Assembly: GCF_028473645.1 (NCBI RefSeq)
Contig: NZ_CP097269.1
Coordinates: forward strand, 3,056,001-3,120,000
DNA: 64,000 nucleotides
Reading direction: 5' to 3'
Source of the DNA: Acidovorax sp. GBBC 1281
GTDB lineage: Bacteria > Pseudomonadota > Gammaproteobacteria > Burkholderiales > Burkholderiaceae_C
Under the pieces are notes generated by a model that worked only from the letters and a program-made list of their open reading frames with translations, searched no databases and was not told where the DNA came from. A program made the translations under genes and the position numbers. This document shows positions 9,787 through 18,228 of this stretch, in pieces. The first letter of the stretch is position 1; each line of letters opens with the position of its first letter.

Positions 9787-9917
9787 GCGCAGCCTCCGAG
9801 CGAGCGGGCCCAAAAAACGAAACAGGCGCGAAGTGTAAGGAATAACGTTGTCACGCCTTTGACGGTCCGGTCTTTTGACCCAGAATGTGGTGCACTAAAC
9901 ACAACGAGGAGCGCGCA

Positions 9918-10346
9918 GTGATAGAGCAATCCACCCTCTGGTGGCTGATGGCGGGAGGGGCCGTTGCCGTGGAGCTGTTCACGGGCACGTTCTACCTGCT
10001 CATGCTGGCCATCGGCCTGGCCGCCGGCGCCCTCGCGGCCCACGCGGGCGGCTCGGTCGCGGCGCAACTGCTGGCGGCGGCCGTGGTCGGTTCCGCGGGC
10101 GTGGTGAGCTGCTATGTGTTCCGTAAAAAGAACCCGGGCGCCCAGCCCGCATCGAGCAACCGCGATGTGAACATGGATGTGGGCGAGTCCGTGAACGTGG
10201 AGATCTGGAACTCCGACGGCACCGCGCAGGTGCGTTACCGCGGCGCCCAATGGACGGTGGTCCTGCGCCCCGGCAATGCCCCCTCCTCCGGCATGCACCG
10301 CGTGGCGGAAGTCATCGGCAACCGGCTGCTGGTCGACAAGCTCTGA
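9918..10346 (+). CDS. NfeD-like membrane protein
   Basis: Small inner-membrane partner of stomatin-type proteins. The 142-residue protein starts at a GTG (9918) with GAGGA upstream, has two adjacent membrane spans (residues ~6-70) and ends in a soluble OB-fold domain (VNVEIWNSDGTAQVRYRGAQW) typical of short NfeD proteins. It is followed after 76 nt by a stomatin gene, the standard NfeD-SPFH pairing thought to act in membrane-domain organisation. It diverges from the decarboxylase gene. Confidence 0.85.
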   Translation: MIEQSTLWWLMAGGAVAVELFTGTFYLLMLAIGLAAGALAAHAGGSVAAQLLAAAVVGSAGVVSCYVFRKKNPGAQPASSNRDVNMDVGESVNVEIWNSDGTAQVRYRGAQWTVVLRPGNAPSSGMHRVAEVIGNRLLVDKL

Positions 10347-10422
10347 GGCCGGCCCCCCGCCCCCTCACGCACCGCCACAAAGCAACGCACCCACCCGAAT
10401 CTTCACCATCGCAAAGGACCCC

Positions 10423-11343
10423 ATGGAAATCATCGCCCTCGTCATCGTCGTCATCGCCGGCATCTTCATCGCACGCTCGGTGAAGGTGGTTCCCCAACAG
10501 AACGCCTGGGTCAAGGAGCGGCTGGGCAAATATGCCGGCACCCTCACGCCGGGGCTGAACTTCCTCGTGCCGTTCGTCGACCGCGTGGCCTATAAACACA
10601 GCCTCAAGGAAATTCCGCTGGACGTGCCCAGCCAGGTCTGCATCACGCGTGACAACACCCAGCTGCAGGTGGACGGCATTCTCTACTTCCAGGTGACCGA
10701 CCCCATGCGCGCCAGCTACGGCTCCAGCAACTACATCATGGCCGTCACCCAGCTGGCCCAAACGTCGCTGCGCAGCGTGATCGGCAAGCTCGAACTCGAC
10801 AAGACCTTCGAAGAGCGCGACATCATCAATGCCCAGGTGGTCCAGGCGATCGACGAGGCCGCTTTGAACTGGGGCGTGAAGGTGCTGCGCTACGAAATCA
10901 AGGACCTCACGCCACCGGCCGAAATCCTGCGATCCATGCAGGCGCAGATCACGGCCGAGCGCGAAAAACGCGCCCTCATCGCCGCCTCGGAAGGCCGCCG
11001 CCAGGAGCAGATCAACATCGCCACCGGCGAGCGCGAAGCATTCATCGCACGGTCGGAGGGCGAAAAGCAGGCGCAGATCAACAACGCCCAGGGCGAGGCC
11101 GCCTCCATCACGGCCGTGGCCGAAGCCACCGCCCAGGCCATCGAGCGAGTCGCCGCGGCCATCCGGCAGCCGGGCGGCGAACAGGCCGTGCAGCTGAAGG
11201 TGGCCGAGCGCGCCGTGGACGCGTACGGCAAGGTGGCCGCGGATGCGACCACCACGCTGATCGTGCCCAGCAACATGAGCGAAGTGTCCGCCCTGATCGG
11301 CTCCGCCATGAAGATGGTTCAAACGACCCAACGCGCGCCTTGA
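10423..11343 (+). CDS. qmcA: SPFH/Band 7 stomatin-like protein (QmcA type)
   Basis: Membrane-anchored scaffold of 306 residues. One N-terminal hydrophobic helix (EIIALVIVVIAGIFIARS) is followed by the Band 7 domain (~20-190, including LGKYAGTLTPGLNFLVPFVD) and an alanine/glutamate-rich coiled coil (ITAEREKRALIAASEGRR onward). This is the paraslipin/QmcA layout. It forms an operon with the NfeD-like gene upstream. The start at 10423 (after AAAGGACCCC) is chosen because an upstream in-frame start would put a polar leader before the membrane helix. Confidence 0.93.
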   Translation: MEIIALVIVVIAGIFIARSVKVVPQQNAWVKERLGKYAGTLTPGLNFLVPFVDRVAYKHSLKEIPLDVPSQVCITRDNTQLQVDGILYFQVTDPMRASYGSSNYIMAVTQLAQTSLRSVIGKLELDKTFEERDIINAQVVQAIDEAALNWGVKVLRYEIKDLTPPAEILRSMQAQITAEREKRALIAASEGRRQEQINIATGEREAFIARSEGEKQAQINNAQGEAASITAVAEATAQAIERVAAAIRQPGGEQAVQLKVAERAVDAYGKVAADATTTLIVPSNMSEVSALIGSAMKMVQTTQRAP

Positions 11344-11403
11344 ACGGCGCTTCAACGGTTTTTCCAAAAACAGGGCAAAACCACTGCTACAATCGCGGGC
11401 TTC

Positions 11404-11493
<90 letters not shown>

Positions 11494-11570
11494 GTTGGCC
11501 TAAGTCGTTGATTTATAACGATTTTTTGGCAAATCGGCAAAAGGACTGGTAGCACTTTTGGTAGCAAAAA

Positions 11571-11717
11571 GTGCTCACACTCCCTGTTTACAGCCGCAAC
11601 GGCATGTTCTACCTGCACACGCGTGTAGGTAAGAAACAGTTCAAACGTTCCCTTGGTACTCGTGATCCACAGCTCGCTAAACTGCGAGCCTTGGACTACC
11701 TGCGTGCCATTGCGATG
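11571..11717 (+). pseudogene. tyrosine recombinase (island integrase), N-terminal fragment
   Basis: A reading frame opening with GTG 77 bp after the tRNA encodes VYSRNGMFYLHTRVGKKQ and then RSLGTRDPQLAKLRALDYL, like the N-terminal region that precedes the core-binding domain of phage integrases. After residue 49 it runs into an insertion sequence. Joining codon ATG at 11715-11717 to 12778 restores an open frame (RAIAM-YKPKITDFDL). Position and orientation just after a tRNA support the call. The catalytic half is missing. Confidence 0.75.
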
Positions 11718-12768
11718 GGCGCTGTTGCACAAATCGAATTGCAGACGGCATGACCCCAACCCCAGACGGACCTATGCCACAGCAGTCACCGACACGGTGT
11801 GAGGACGGCCGATCTGACTGAACCGATTGAGCAAGGCCACGCGGACATGCAGCTCCACAACCTGGCGGTCGAACGTGCGCGCGATCACCCGTTCGCCCAG
11901 TCGCTTGAAGCAGTGCATCTTCGTCTCCACAAGGCTGCGCCGGTGGTAGCCGCTCCACTTCTTCCAAATGCCGCGACCCAGGCGCTGGCACGCCCGAATG
12001 GCCTCATTACGATGCGCCGAGCCCGGACTCGACTTCTTCCAATGGCTGGCGTTCTTGCGGGGCGGGATCACCGCCATCGCGTGCCGCTCGGCAATGGCGT
12101 CCAGGCAGGCGCGCGTGTCGTAGGCGCCATCGGCACTGACGCTTTCGATGGATTCGTCAGTGGGAATCTGAGCCAGCAACCCGGGCAACATCGGCGCATC
12201 CCCAATGGCGTTGCTGGTCACCTCGATGGCGCGTATTTCCAGCGTCTGCGCGTCGATGCCCAGATGGACCTTGCGCCATTCGCGCCGGTATTCAGCACCA
12301 TGCTTCTTGCGTTTCCACTCTCCTTCGCCCAGGAACTTGATGCCGGTGCTGTCCACCAGCAACTGCAGCGGCGAGTTGGTTCGCTGGTAGCTCAGTTCGA
12401 CCTGCAAGGTCTTTTGGCGCCGGCAAACAGTGCTGAAGTCAGGTACCGGCCAGTCCAGCTTTGCCAGCCGCAGCAGGCTCTGCACCATGCCCAGCGCCTG
12501 TCGCAAGGGCTGGCCGAACAGGCACTTGATGCTCAGGCAGAACTGGATTGCTGCGTCCGAGAAGGTTCGGCTGCGTCCACGCCTGCCGGTCGGCGTGCCA
12601 AACCACTGCATGCCCTCATCTAGCCACATCGTCAACGAGCCTCGCGCTTTCAGCGCCGCGTTGTACGCCTTCCAGTTCGTCGTGCGGTACTTGCTCCGCT
12701 GCCTGTTCTTCGTCTCTGTCACGCAGTCAGTCTACGGGCATCAGCATCGCGATTTGTGCAACAAAGCC
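11718..12768 (-). mobile_element. IS5-family (IS903-like) insertion sequence, copy 1
   Basis: A 1051-bp element whose ends read GGCGCTGTTGCACAAATCG on the left and GGCTTTGTTGCACAAATCG on the right (inverted). It is flanked by a perfect 9-bp target duplication ATTGCGATG (11709-11717 and 12769-12777), as for the IS903 group. It interrupts the integrase gene and carries one intact transposase on the minus strand. Confidence 0.93.
11772..12722 (-). CDS. IS5-family transposase (copy 1)
   Basis: DDE transposase of 316 residues, GTG start at 12722. The acidic residues sit in LLVDSTGIKFLGEGEW, SADGAYDTRAC and the YHRRSLVETKMHCFKRLG (Y-2-R-3-E-6-K) signature of the IS5/IS4 superfamily. It is about the usual length and has no frameshift. 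It is close to, but clearly different from, the transposase of copy 2, so the two are related but separate insertion sequences. Confidence 0.95.
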   Translation of the reverse strand: MTETKNRQRSKYRTTNWKAYNAALKARGSLTMWLDEGMQWFGTPTGRRGRSRTFSDAAIQFCLSIKCLFGQPLRQALGMVQSLLRLAKLDWPVPDFSTVCRRQKTLQVELSYQRTNSPLQLLVDSTGIKFLGEGEWKRKKHGAEYRREWRKVHLGIDAQTLEIRAIEVTSNAIGDAPMLPGLLAQIPTDESIESVSADGAYDTRACLDAIAERHAMAVIPPRKNASHWKKSSPGSAHRNEAIRACQRLGRGIWKKWSGYHRRSLVETKMHCFKRLGERVIARTFDRQVVELHVRVALLNRFSQIGRPHTVSVTAVA

Positions 12769-12777
12769 ATTGCGATG

Positions 12778-12922
12778 TACAAACCCAAGATCACAGACTT
12801 CGACCTGGCCAGTAAGCTCTCAAAGTACGAGCTAGACCTCAGTCGTGGCATTGCACGATCTGATGGACCCGAAGATCACGCACGTTTGCTCGAAGCAATT
12901 GAGGCGATTGGCCCTATCTATA
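12778..12922 (+). pseudogene. tyrosine recombinase, internal fragment between two insertion sequences
   Basis: Continuation of the integrase frame after the 9-bp duplication: YKPKITDFDLASKLSKYELD, then a charged segment ending in EAIEAIGPIY, where the second insertion sequence begins at 12923. Helical, charged sequence fits a SAM-like core-binding domain. No catalytic motif (R..H-x-x-R..Y) is present in the window. Confidence 0.7.
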
Positions 12923-12967
12923 GGCTTTGTTGCACAAAGCGATGCAGCTCGCTGGTAGTCTGACCAG

Positions 12968-13939
12968 ATGAGTGAAGGCAAGAAGATGCGGACCCGCTAC
13001 CGCACGACAAACTGGGCACAGTACAACGCGGCATTGAAGGCCCGTGGATCGCTGACGATGTGGCTGGATAGGGGGATGCAGTGGCTGGCTGAGCCCAAAG
13101 GCAAACGCGGTCGCAACCAAACGTTCTCGGATGCCGCGATCCAGTTCTGTCTGAGCATCAAGTGCCTGTTTGGTCAGCCCCTTCGCCAAGCGCTTGGCAT
13201 GGTCCAAAGCCTGCTCAAGCTGGCTGGGGTGAACTGGCCGGTCCCTGACTTCAGCACGGTCTGTCGGCGCCAAAAGGATCTGCAAGTCCAACTGAACTAC
13301 CAGCCGAGGAGCTCACCGCTGCACCTGCTGGTGGACAGCACAGGCATTAAGTTCCTGGGAGAAGGTGAATGCAAGCGCAAAAGGCACGGGGCCGAATACC
13401 GGCGCGAATGGCGTAAGGTTCATTTGGGCATCGATGCTCAGACACTGGAGATCCGGGCCATCGAGGTCACCAGCAACGCCATTGGAGATGCGCCCATGCT
13501 GCCGCAGTTGCTGGCGCAAATTGAGGTCGATGAGCCCATCGCCAGTGTCAGTGTCAGTGTCAGTGTCAGTGTCAGTGCTGACGGAGCTTATGACACGCGG
13601 GCCTGTCTGGACACCATTGCCAGACGAGGTGCACAGGCCGTGATCCCGCCACGCAAGAACGCCAGTTTCTGGAAACGGGCCAGTCCCGGGTCAGCCAGCC
13701 GTAACGAAGCCGTACGGGCCTGCAGGCGCCTGGGCTGGCGTATCTGGAAGAGCTGGAGCGGCTACCACCGGCGCAGCCTGGTGGAGACCAAGATGCACTG
13801 CTTCAAGCGCTTGGGCGAGCGGGTCATGGCACGAACGTTTGAGCGTCAGGTGGTTGAGCTGCATGTCCGAGTTGCGCTGCTGAACCGGTTCAGCCAGCTT
13901 GGACGGCCTGAAACCGTCGCGGTGGCGGCTGTGGCATGA
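12968..13939 (+). CDS. IS5-family transposase (copy 2) with Ser-Val repeat expansion
   Basis: DDE transposase of 323 residues with the same motifs as copy 1: LLVDSTGIKFLGEGEC, SADGAYDTRAC and YHRRSLVETKMH. Directly before the second catalytic aspartate it has five Ser-Val pairs where copy 1 has one, an in-frame gain of eight residues from AGTGTC repeats. Whether the enzyme still works is unknown. Confidence 0.93.
   Translation: MSEGKKMRTRYRTTNWAQYNAALKARGSLTMWLDRGMQWLAEPKGKRGRNQTFSDAAIQFCLSIKCLFGQPLRQALGMVQSLLKLAGVNWPVPDFSTVCRRQKDLQVQLNYQPRSSPLHLLVDSTGIKFLGEGECKRKRHGAEYRREWRKVHLGIDAQTLEIRAIEVTSNAIGDAPMLPQLLAQIEVDEPIASVSVSVSVSVSADGAYDTRACLDTIARRGAQAVIPPRKNASFWKRASPGSASRNEAVRACRRLGWRIWKSWSGYHRRSLVETKMHCFKRLGERVMARTFERQVVELHVRVALLNRFSQLGRPETVAVAAVA
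13544..13573 (+). repeat. hexanucleotide tandem repeat (AGTGTC)x5
   Basis: Five perfect AGTGTC units in frame inside the copy 2 transposase gene, encoding (Ser-Val)5. Copy 1 has a single Ser-Val at the matching place. This is a typical product of replication slippage. Confidence 0.95.
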
Positions 13940-13993
13940 GTGCGCCTGGGGCTGGGGTCATAACGCGCTCGATTCGGTTTGTGCAACAAAGCC

Positions 13994-14245
13994 CATCTGC
14001 TCATCGGACAGGTTGTACAGCCGCTTCAACACCAGGATGCGCACCATCACCTCGGTGGGGTAGGCGGGCCGACCGCCCCGGCGGCCACCCCCGCGTTCGA
14101 TCAAGGCATCCACCAGCCGGGCCAGTTCTGCGAAGTCGATGTGCCGCGCGATCACCTGCAGCGGATCGCCCACCTCATCTCTCTTGTGTTGGCGCGAGGC
14201 CTCAGCGAACAGGTCGAACTTCAGGGCGCTACGGGGAGTGATCAT
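13994..14245 (-). pseudogene. truncated IS5-family transposase (N-terminal part)
   Basis: Encodes ITPRSALKFDLFAEASRQHK, then DPLQVIARHIDFAELARLVD and RPAYPTEVMVRILVLKRLYN, up to LSDEQM. This is the conserved N-terminal domain of a second IS5-type transposase group (DUF772-like). The frame is cut after about 84 residues by insertion copy 2; the catalytic domain is absent. Confidence 0.85.
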
Positions 14246-14307
14246 GGCAAAGGATGGAGCACGCATTCTCGATCAACAAGGGACCGGATGGGTTTTGAGA
14301 GGTTCCC
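13994..14307 (-). mobile_element. IS5-family element remnant (right part only)
   Basis: Remaining part of a third insertion sequence. Its outer end, GGGAACCTCTCAAAACCC read on the minus strand, lies at about 14307, and its other side is cut by copy 2 at 13994. Only the start of its transposase gene remains. Confidence 0.7.
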
Positions 14308-14508
14308 TGTAGGTGTCTCCGGCGTTGTGCTGGGGAGCTTTGCAAACCATCTTTCTAACCATATTTTATGGCTGGATACTACTGGATTTTCTGGAATTCA
14401 GCTGGAGGTTGTTTAAAGGGGAGATCGTTCACAAAGCAAGTGCTGGCGCGGAGTTAGCGTACTTCTGCGCATCGAACCAGACTACTTCGGATTCGTGTTC
14501 ATGCGGTC
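14308..14508. other. island residue without a recognisable gene
   Basis: 201 bp between the IS remnant and the second attachment core. It is AT-richer than its surroundings and has short open frames, none with a codon pattern or motif I can assign. It is probably leftover island DNA. Confidence 0.4.
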
Positions 14509-14521
14509 GCCCTCTCCGCCA
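14509..14521 (+). other. attachment site core, distal copy
   Basis: GCCCTCTCCGCCA, identical to the tRNA-Ser 3' end at 11481-11493. About 30 bp further on there is a terminator that would fit the tRNA, suggesting that this was the original sequence after the tRNA before integration. Confidence 0.6.
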
Positions 14522-14551
14522 AAGACAGTCCTGATTCCAAGTCGGGAACAA

Positions 14552-14578
14552 AAAAGCCACCCTCGGGTGGCTTTTTTT
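14552..14578. terminator. bidirectional terminator, probably the original tRNA-Ser terminator
   Basis: Stem AGCCACC / GGTGGCT with a CTCG loop, seven T on the plus strand and six on the minus strand. On the plus strand it would have followed the uninterrupted tRNA-Ser; on the minus strand it lies 38 bp beyond the PfkB-kinase stop. Confidence 0.85.
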
Positions 14579-14615
14579 ATTGCGTGCCGCAACGCAGCGT
14601 TGACGCCCCTTTGCC

Positions 14616-15533
14616 CTACATGACCAAGGTGGCGAGATTCGCAGCCGCGACGCCAAGCACTTCCACCGCACGGCGGTTGGCCGCCTCCAGCGAGGCCCGG
14701 ACCCCACGCCCCGAAAACCAGTGGAAGGCAAACGCCGACGCATAGGCGTCCCCTGCACCCAGTGTGGATACGACGGTGGTGGGCTCTGCAGGGTGGTGGT
14801 GGCCGTGCCGCCCATCGAAGAACGCCGCACCGCCAGCGCCGAGGGTAACCAGCACCCCTTGCCCCTGGCGGCGTACCAATGCAGCGGCAAGCGCCACGGC
14901 CTCGTGGGCATCCATCTCCGGGGTGCAGGTCACACCTCTGTGCGTGGCCAGCCACTGCGCTTCGATCGCGTTCAGGCAGACCAGGTCAGCCGCTTGCAGC
15001 AACCGTTCCAAGGAGTCGGGCGATTGGCGCAGTGAACGTGCGCCCGGATTGATCACCAGTTGGAAAGGCCGGGACGGCAGGCCCGCCAACGCGTGGCTCA
15101 ACTCGTCGGTGGCGGCATCGGCCAACGCGGACACATAGACAAGCTCGGCTTGCATGAGCATTGCAGAGGCATCCGCCAACGACAGCCGGGTACTGGCACC
15201 GCGCTGCGCGAACACGGTGGCATCGCCCTGCGGGTCCAGGTGGATCACGGCCTTTCCCGTGGGGCATCCGGGGATGGTCTGCACACGTTCCACCGCGATG
15301 CCTTGCCGGTCCAACGTGTCGCTCAGCCATCGCCCTTCCACATCCGCGCCGACAGCGCAGCAGGCCGTGACCTGTGCGTGAAAGGCCGCAAATCCCAGCG
15401 CCGCGTTCACCGCGCCGCCCCCGCTGGACCATTGCACGCTGGCCACATCGTGTTTGGCTCCGGTGCCACGCATCGCGTCCACCCCTGCAACCACGATGTC
15501 GAGCGTGGCACCACCAATCGTCAGGACACGCAC
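14616..15533 (-). CDS. PfkB/ribokinase-family sugar kinase
   Basis: ATP-dependent carbohydrate kinase of 305 residues. The PfkB N-terminal glycine motif is SSGGGAVNAA (36-45), and the catalytic signature STLGAGDAYASAF (256-268) holds the anion hole and the base Asp262. The substrate is not predictable. It starts with GTG one base after the ROK kinase stop, so the two kinases are co-transcribed and probably coupled. Within the 14.6-20.6 kb cluster it could phosphorylate a cyclitol or sugar intermediate; that role is inference from neighbours. Confidence 0.88.
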   Translation of the reverse strand: MRVLTIGGATLDIVVAGVDAMRGTGAKHDVASVQWSSGGGAVNAALGFAAFHAQVTACCAVGADVEGRWLSDTLDRQGIAVERVQTIPGCPTGKAVIHLDPQGDATVFAQRGASTRLSLADASAMLMQAELVYVSALADAATDELSHALAGLPSRPFQLVINPGARSLRQSPDSLERLLQAADLVCLNAIEAQWLATHRGVTCTPEMDAHEAVALAAALVRRQGQGVLVTLGAGGAAFFDGRHGHHHPAEPTTVVSTLGAGDAYASAFAFHWFSGRGVRASLEAANRRAVEVLGVAAANLATLVM

Positions 15534-15534
15534 T

Positions 15535-16449
15535 TCAAACCCCGACCATGGCAGCGCCGATCACACCAGCCGAATTGCCCAGCCTGTTGCGCAGCACGGG
15601 GGTGTGGAAGTCATCGTTGAAGACCATGCGCTGCAGCCGAAGAGCCCCCTCTTCATACAGTTCATCCATGCTGGCAAGCCCACCGCCGATGACGATCACA
15701 TCCGGGTCCAGCACGGCGACCACGTTGGCGACCGCGCCGGCAAATTGGCTGAGAAATCGGTCCAGCAATTCGACGGCTGCGCCATCGCCATGGCGCGCCA
15801 TTTCAACGACGCGGGCGACATCGGCAGACTGGCCGGTGGACTGCCGGTAGCTGGCCTCCAGCGCAGTTCCGCTCAGATAGCGCTCGACGCATCCTTGGCG
15901 GCCGCAATAGCAGGCAGGCCCGCCCGGATCGATGGACATATGGCCCCATTCTCCGGCGATGCCATGGCGCCCGCTCCACACGCGACCATCGACCACGATG
16001 CCCGCCCCCACCCCCGTGCCGAGCACGAGCCCGAGCACGCAGCCGTGCCCGCTGCCTGCGCCTTGGAGGGCTTCGGCCATCGCAAAGCAGTTGGCATCGT
16101 TTTCCATGGCGAATGGGCGGCCCAGCCGCTGGCGCAGATCCGCCTGCAGAGGATGGCCGTTCAACTCGGTTGCATTGCAATTTTTCAGCAAGCCGGTGGT
16201 TTTCGAAATGGACCCCGGGGTGCAGATTCCCAATGTCGCTTCTTCACCCAAAACCACAGCAGCCAGTTGGGAATGCATTTCGATAATGCGCTGCAAAACT
16301 GGAAGATAGCCGTCGCTGGCCCGGGTCTCCATTCGGATTCGCCGGCATTCTCGATATTGATGGTCGAGTACGATGCCTTCGATTTTCGTCCCGCCCAGAT
16401 CGATCCCGATATGGAATCTTTCCTTCGAATTTTCCTTATCCGCGTCCAT
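15535..16449 (-). CDS. ROK-family sugar/cyclitol kinase
   Basis: A 304-residue ROK kinase. The phosphate loop is IGIDLGGTK (14-22) and the catalytic Asp118 lies in MENDANCFA. The structural zinc site is visible as His170 in GEWGH with Cys180, Cys182 and Cys187 in ACYCGRQGCVERY. There is no N-terminal helix-turn-helix, so it is an enzyme and not a repressor. C7-cyclitol kinases of the validamycin and acarbose pathways are, to my knowledge, in this family, but so are fructo- and N-acetylglucosamine kinases. Its ATG (16447-16449) overlaps the ATG of the divergent LysR gene. Confidence 0.9.
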   Translation of the reverse strand: MDADKENSKERFHIGIDLGGTKIEGIVLDHQYRECRRIRMETRASDGYLPVLQRIIEMHSQLAAVVLGEEATLGICTPGSISKTTGLLKNCNATELNGHPLQADLRQRLGRPFAMENDANCFAMAEALQGAGSGHGCVLGLVLGTGVGAGIVVDGRVWSGRHGIAGEWGHMSIDPGGPACYCGRQGCVERYLSGTALEASYRQSTGQSADVARVVEMARHGDGAAVELLDRFLSQFAGAVANVVAVLDPDVIVIGGGLASMDELYEEGALRLQRMVFNDDFHTPVLRNRLGNSAGVIGAAMVGV

Positions 16450-17323
16450 GCGAAAGATACCCCCCATCCATTTGATTCTTGCGTTCGACGCTGTGGCACG
16501 CATGCGCAGCTTCAACAAAGCGGCAGACGAGCTGAATATTTCCCACAGTTCCGTCAGCCACCGGATTCGTGAACTGGAACGACTGCTGGGCAATAGCCTG
16601 TTCACACGGACGACCCGTTCGGTCGCGATGACCCCCGAAGGCGAGCATTTGCACCAGCAGATGAAAGACGCGTTGGACACGCTGGAAGAGGCCTTTTCCG
16701 GCTTCACGCAGGAGCGCAGCGTGATCCGAATCAGCGTGTTGCCTTCTTTTGCACGCTTTCGGCTGGTTCCAGCGCTCACCGAATTCCAGCGCGTGCACCC
16801 TGCCGTCTCCATCGAGGTGTCGCCGACCACATGCAAGGTGGACGTCGATCAGGGAGAGGCAGACATTGCCATCCGGTTCGCCAAAGCACGGCCCCAGGCC
16901 CACCATTGCGAACCGCTGCTGGAGGACGAGTGGTTTCCGGTGGCTGCACCGGCCTATCTGAAACGTTGCGATGCGCCCAGTGTCCAGGACCTGTTCAAAC
17001 GCGCGGTGTTCCTGTCCCATAGCAGGCAGCCCTGGGAACCCTGGCTCAAGAAGGCCGGCATACAGATCTCGCCGGCGCAGCGCACGCTGACCTATTCCGA
17101 CACGGGCTTCATGCTGGATGCAGCCCTCAATCTGCAAGGGATCGCACTGGGTCGGCGTTCTCTGGTGAAAGGCCTTCTTCAAAACGGCAGTCTGGTGCGG
17201 GTTTCCGACATCGCCATTCCGGCGGAGCAAGCTTATTTCTTGCTCGCATCGGAGCGGGCCCTGATCTCTCGCCACGGCAGCACGGTGATCCATTGGATCC
17301 GCGCATTGGTGCAAGATGGCTAA
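16448..17323 (+). CDS. LysR-family transcriptional regulator (GcvA-like)
   Basis: Regulator of 291 residues, the likely control gene of the cluster. The N-terminal winged helix (~5-65) contains AFDAVARMRSFNKAADELN and SHSSVSHRIRELERLLGN; the C-terminal co-inducer domain follows. The start at 16448 aligns with the family (MRKIPPIHLILAF). A start at 16373 would add 25 odd residues encoded opposite the ROK gene. No good ribosome site precedes 16448, so the start is not certain. The stop overlaps that of the convergent EamA gene by 3 bp. Confidence 0.88.
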   Translation: MRKIPPIHLILAFDAVARMRSFNKAADELNISHSSVSHRIRELERLLGNSLFTRTTRSVAMTPEGEHLHQQMKDALDTLEEAFSGFTQERSVIRISVLPSFARFRLVPALTEFQRVHPAVSIEVSPTTCKVDVDQGEADIAIRFAKARPQAHHCEPLLEDEWFPVAAPAYLKRCDAPSVQDLFKRAVFLSHSRQPWEPWLKKAGIQISPAQRTLTYSDTGFMLDAALNLQGIALGRRSLVKGLLQNGSLVRVSDIAIPAEQAYFLLASERALISRHGSTVIHWIRALVQDG

Positions 17324-18219
17324 TGAACGATGGTCAGCACGATGCCGACCAACACGCCTGAAATTGCCAGCATTTTTTGCCGAATGAATCGCTCGGCGAA
17401 GAACAGGGCGCTCAACGCGAACACCATGACGAGATTGGTTCGCCGAAGCACCGATATCACCGAGATCAAAGCGCCCTCGGTCTGCACGGCCGTGAGATAA
17501 ATGAACTCGGCCAATATGTACGCGGCGGCAATCGCAGGAACCGCCCAATTTCGGGACAGCAGGCTTCGGCATTCCATCGCCCCGAAAACCCAGGGCAATA
17601 GCAGCAGCGCCATGCCGCCCCGCTGAATGGCCGAATACGCCTGGACGGCGGCCAAGTCCAATTGCAGGGTTGCCAGAATGTGCTTGTCGTAAAGCGCGTT
17701 GGCCGAAGACAGCAACGTGGCCGCGAGCATGCACAGCACCCACCCGTTGCGCTGAAACCGGATGCCCTCTTTTTGCCCGATCAAAGAGAACAGGTAGTAG
17801 GACCCCATGGAGACTGCGAGCCCCATCCATTGCCACCAGTTGAGTTGCTCGGACAGAAAAACGATGGCACCCACCGCCGTCCAGAGCGGCCCAGAAGCGC
17901 GCACGCCCGCGGAGAGCGACAACGGCAAGGACTTGACCGAGTAGTACGAAAGAATCCACGTGGCCACCATCATTGCGGATTTGGGCAGCAAGGCCAACTG
18001 CTCGGCCCGGGTCAACGCGGCAGGGTACAACCCCATGGGTTGCAGCGTGCCTGCCCAAGCGGCCGGCAGGAAAAAGAACGGAGCCCAGATCAGCGCGCCG
18101 AGAACGGACGACCACAGCACCACCTCCAGGACCGTTTTTTCCTTGAGGGCGAGTTTGGTCAAAAAGTCGTAGGTTCCCAGCACCAACCCGGCCAGCAGGC
18201 CCAAAGCAATCCATGTCAT
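17320..18219 (-). CDS. EamA/DMT-family transporter
   Basis: Inner-membrane protein of 299 residues with about ten predicted spans in two repeated halves, the drug/metabolite transporter layout. It begins MTWIALGLLAGLVLGTYDFL. It follows the SDR gene after 9 nt in the cyclase operon, so it may export the product or import a precursor. The substrate cannot be told from the sequence. Confidence 0.85.
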   Translation of the reverse strand: MTWIALGLLAGLVLGTYDFLTKLALKEKTVLEVVLWSSVLGALIWAPFFFLPAAWAGTLQPMGLYPAALTRAEQLALLPKSAMMVATWILSYYSVKSLPLSLSAGVRASGPLWTAVGAIVFLSEQLNWWQWMGLAVSMGSYYLFSLIGQKEGIRFQRNGWVLCMLAATLLSSANALYDKHILATLQLDLAAVQAYSAIQRGGMALLLLPWVFGAMECRSLLSRNWAVPAIAAAYILAEFIYLTAVQTEGALISVISVLRRTNLVMVFALSALFFAERFIRQKMLAISGVLVGIVLTIVH

Positions 18220-18228
18220 GTTCGGGCA

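Larger units (their letters stand above)
12923..13993 (+). mobile_element. IS5-family (IS903-like) insertion sequence, copy 2
   Basis: A 1071-bp element with inverted ends GGCTTTGTTGCACAAA, orientation opposite to copy 1. The nine bases on its left (CTATCTATA, integrase gene) and on its right (CATCTGCTC, another transposase gene) do not match, so it has no target duplication. Its transposase gene carries a hexanucleotide expansion. Confidence 0.9.

Noticed and set aside
13544..13573. Short tandem repeat considered as a CRISPR-like array
   Set aside because: Units are six bases with no spacers and are inside a transposase gene.
14313..14534. 73-codon frame with hydrophobic segment in the island
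   Set aside because: It runs through the attachment copy, has no ribosome site, and no family resemblance was seen.
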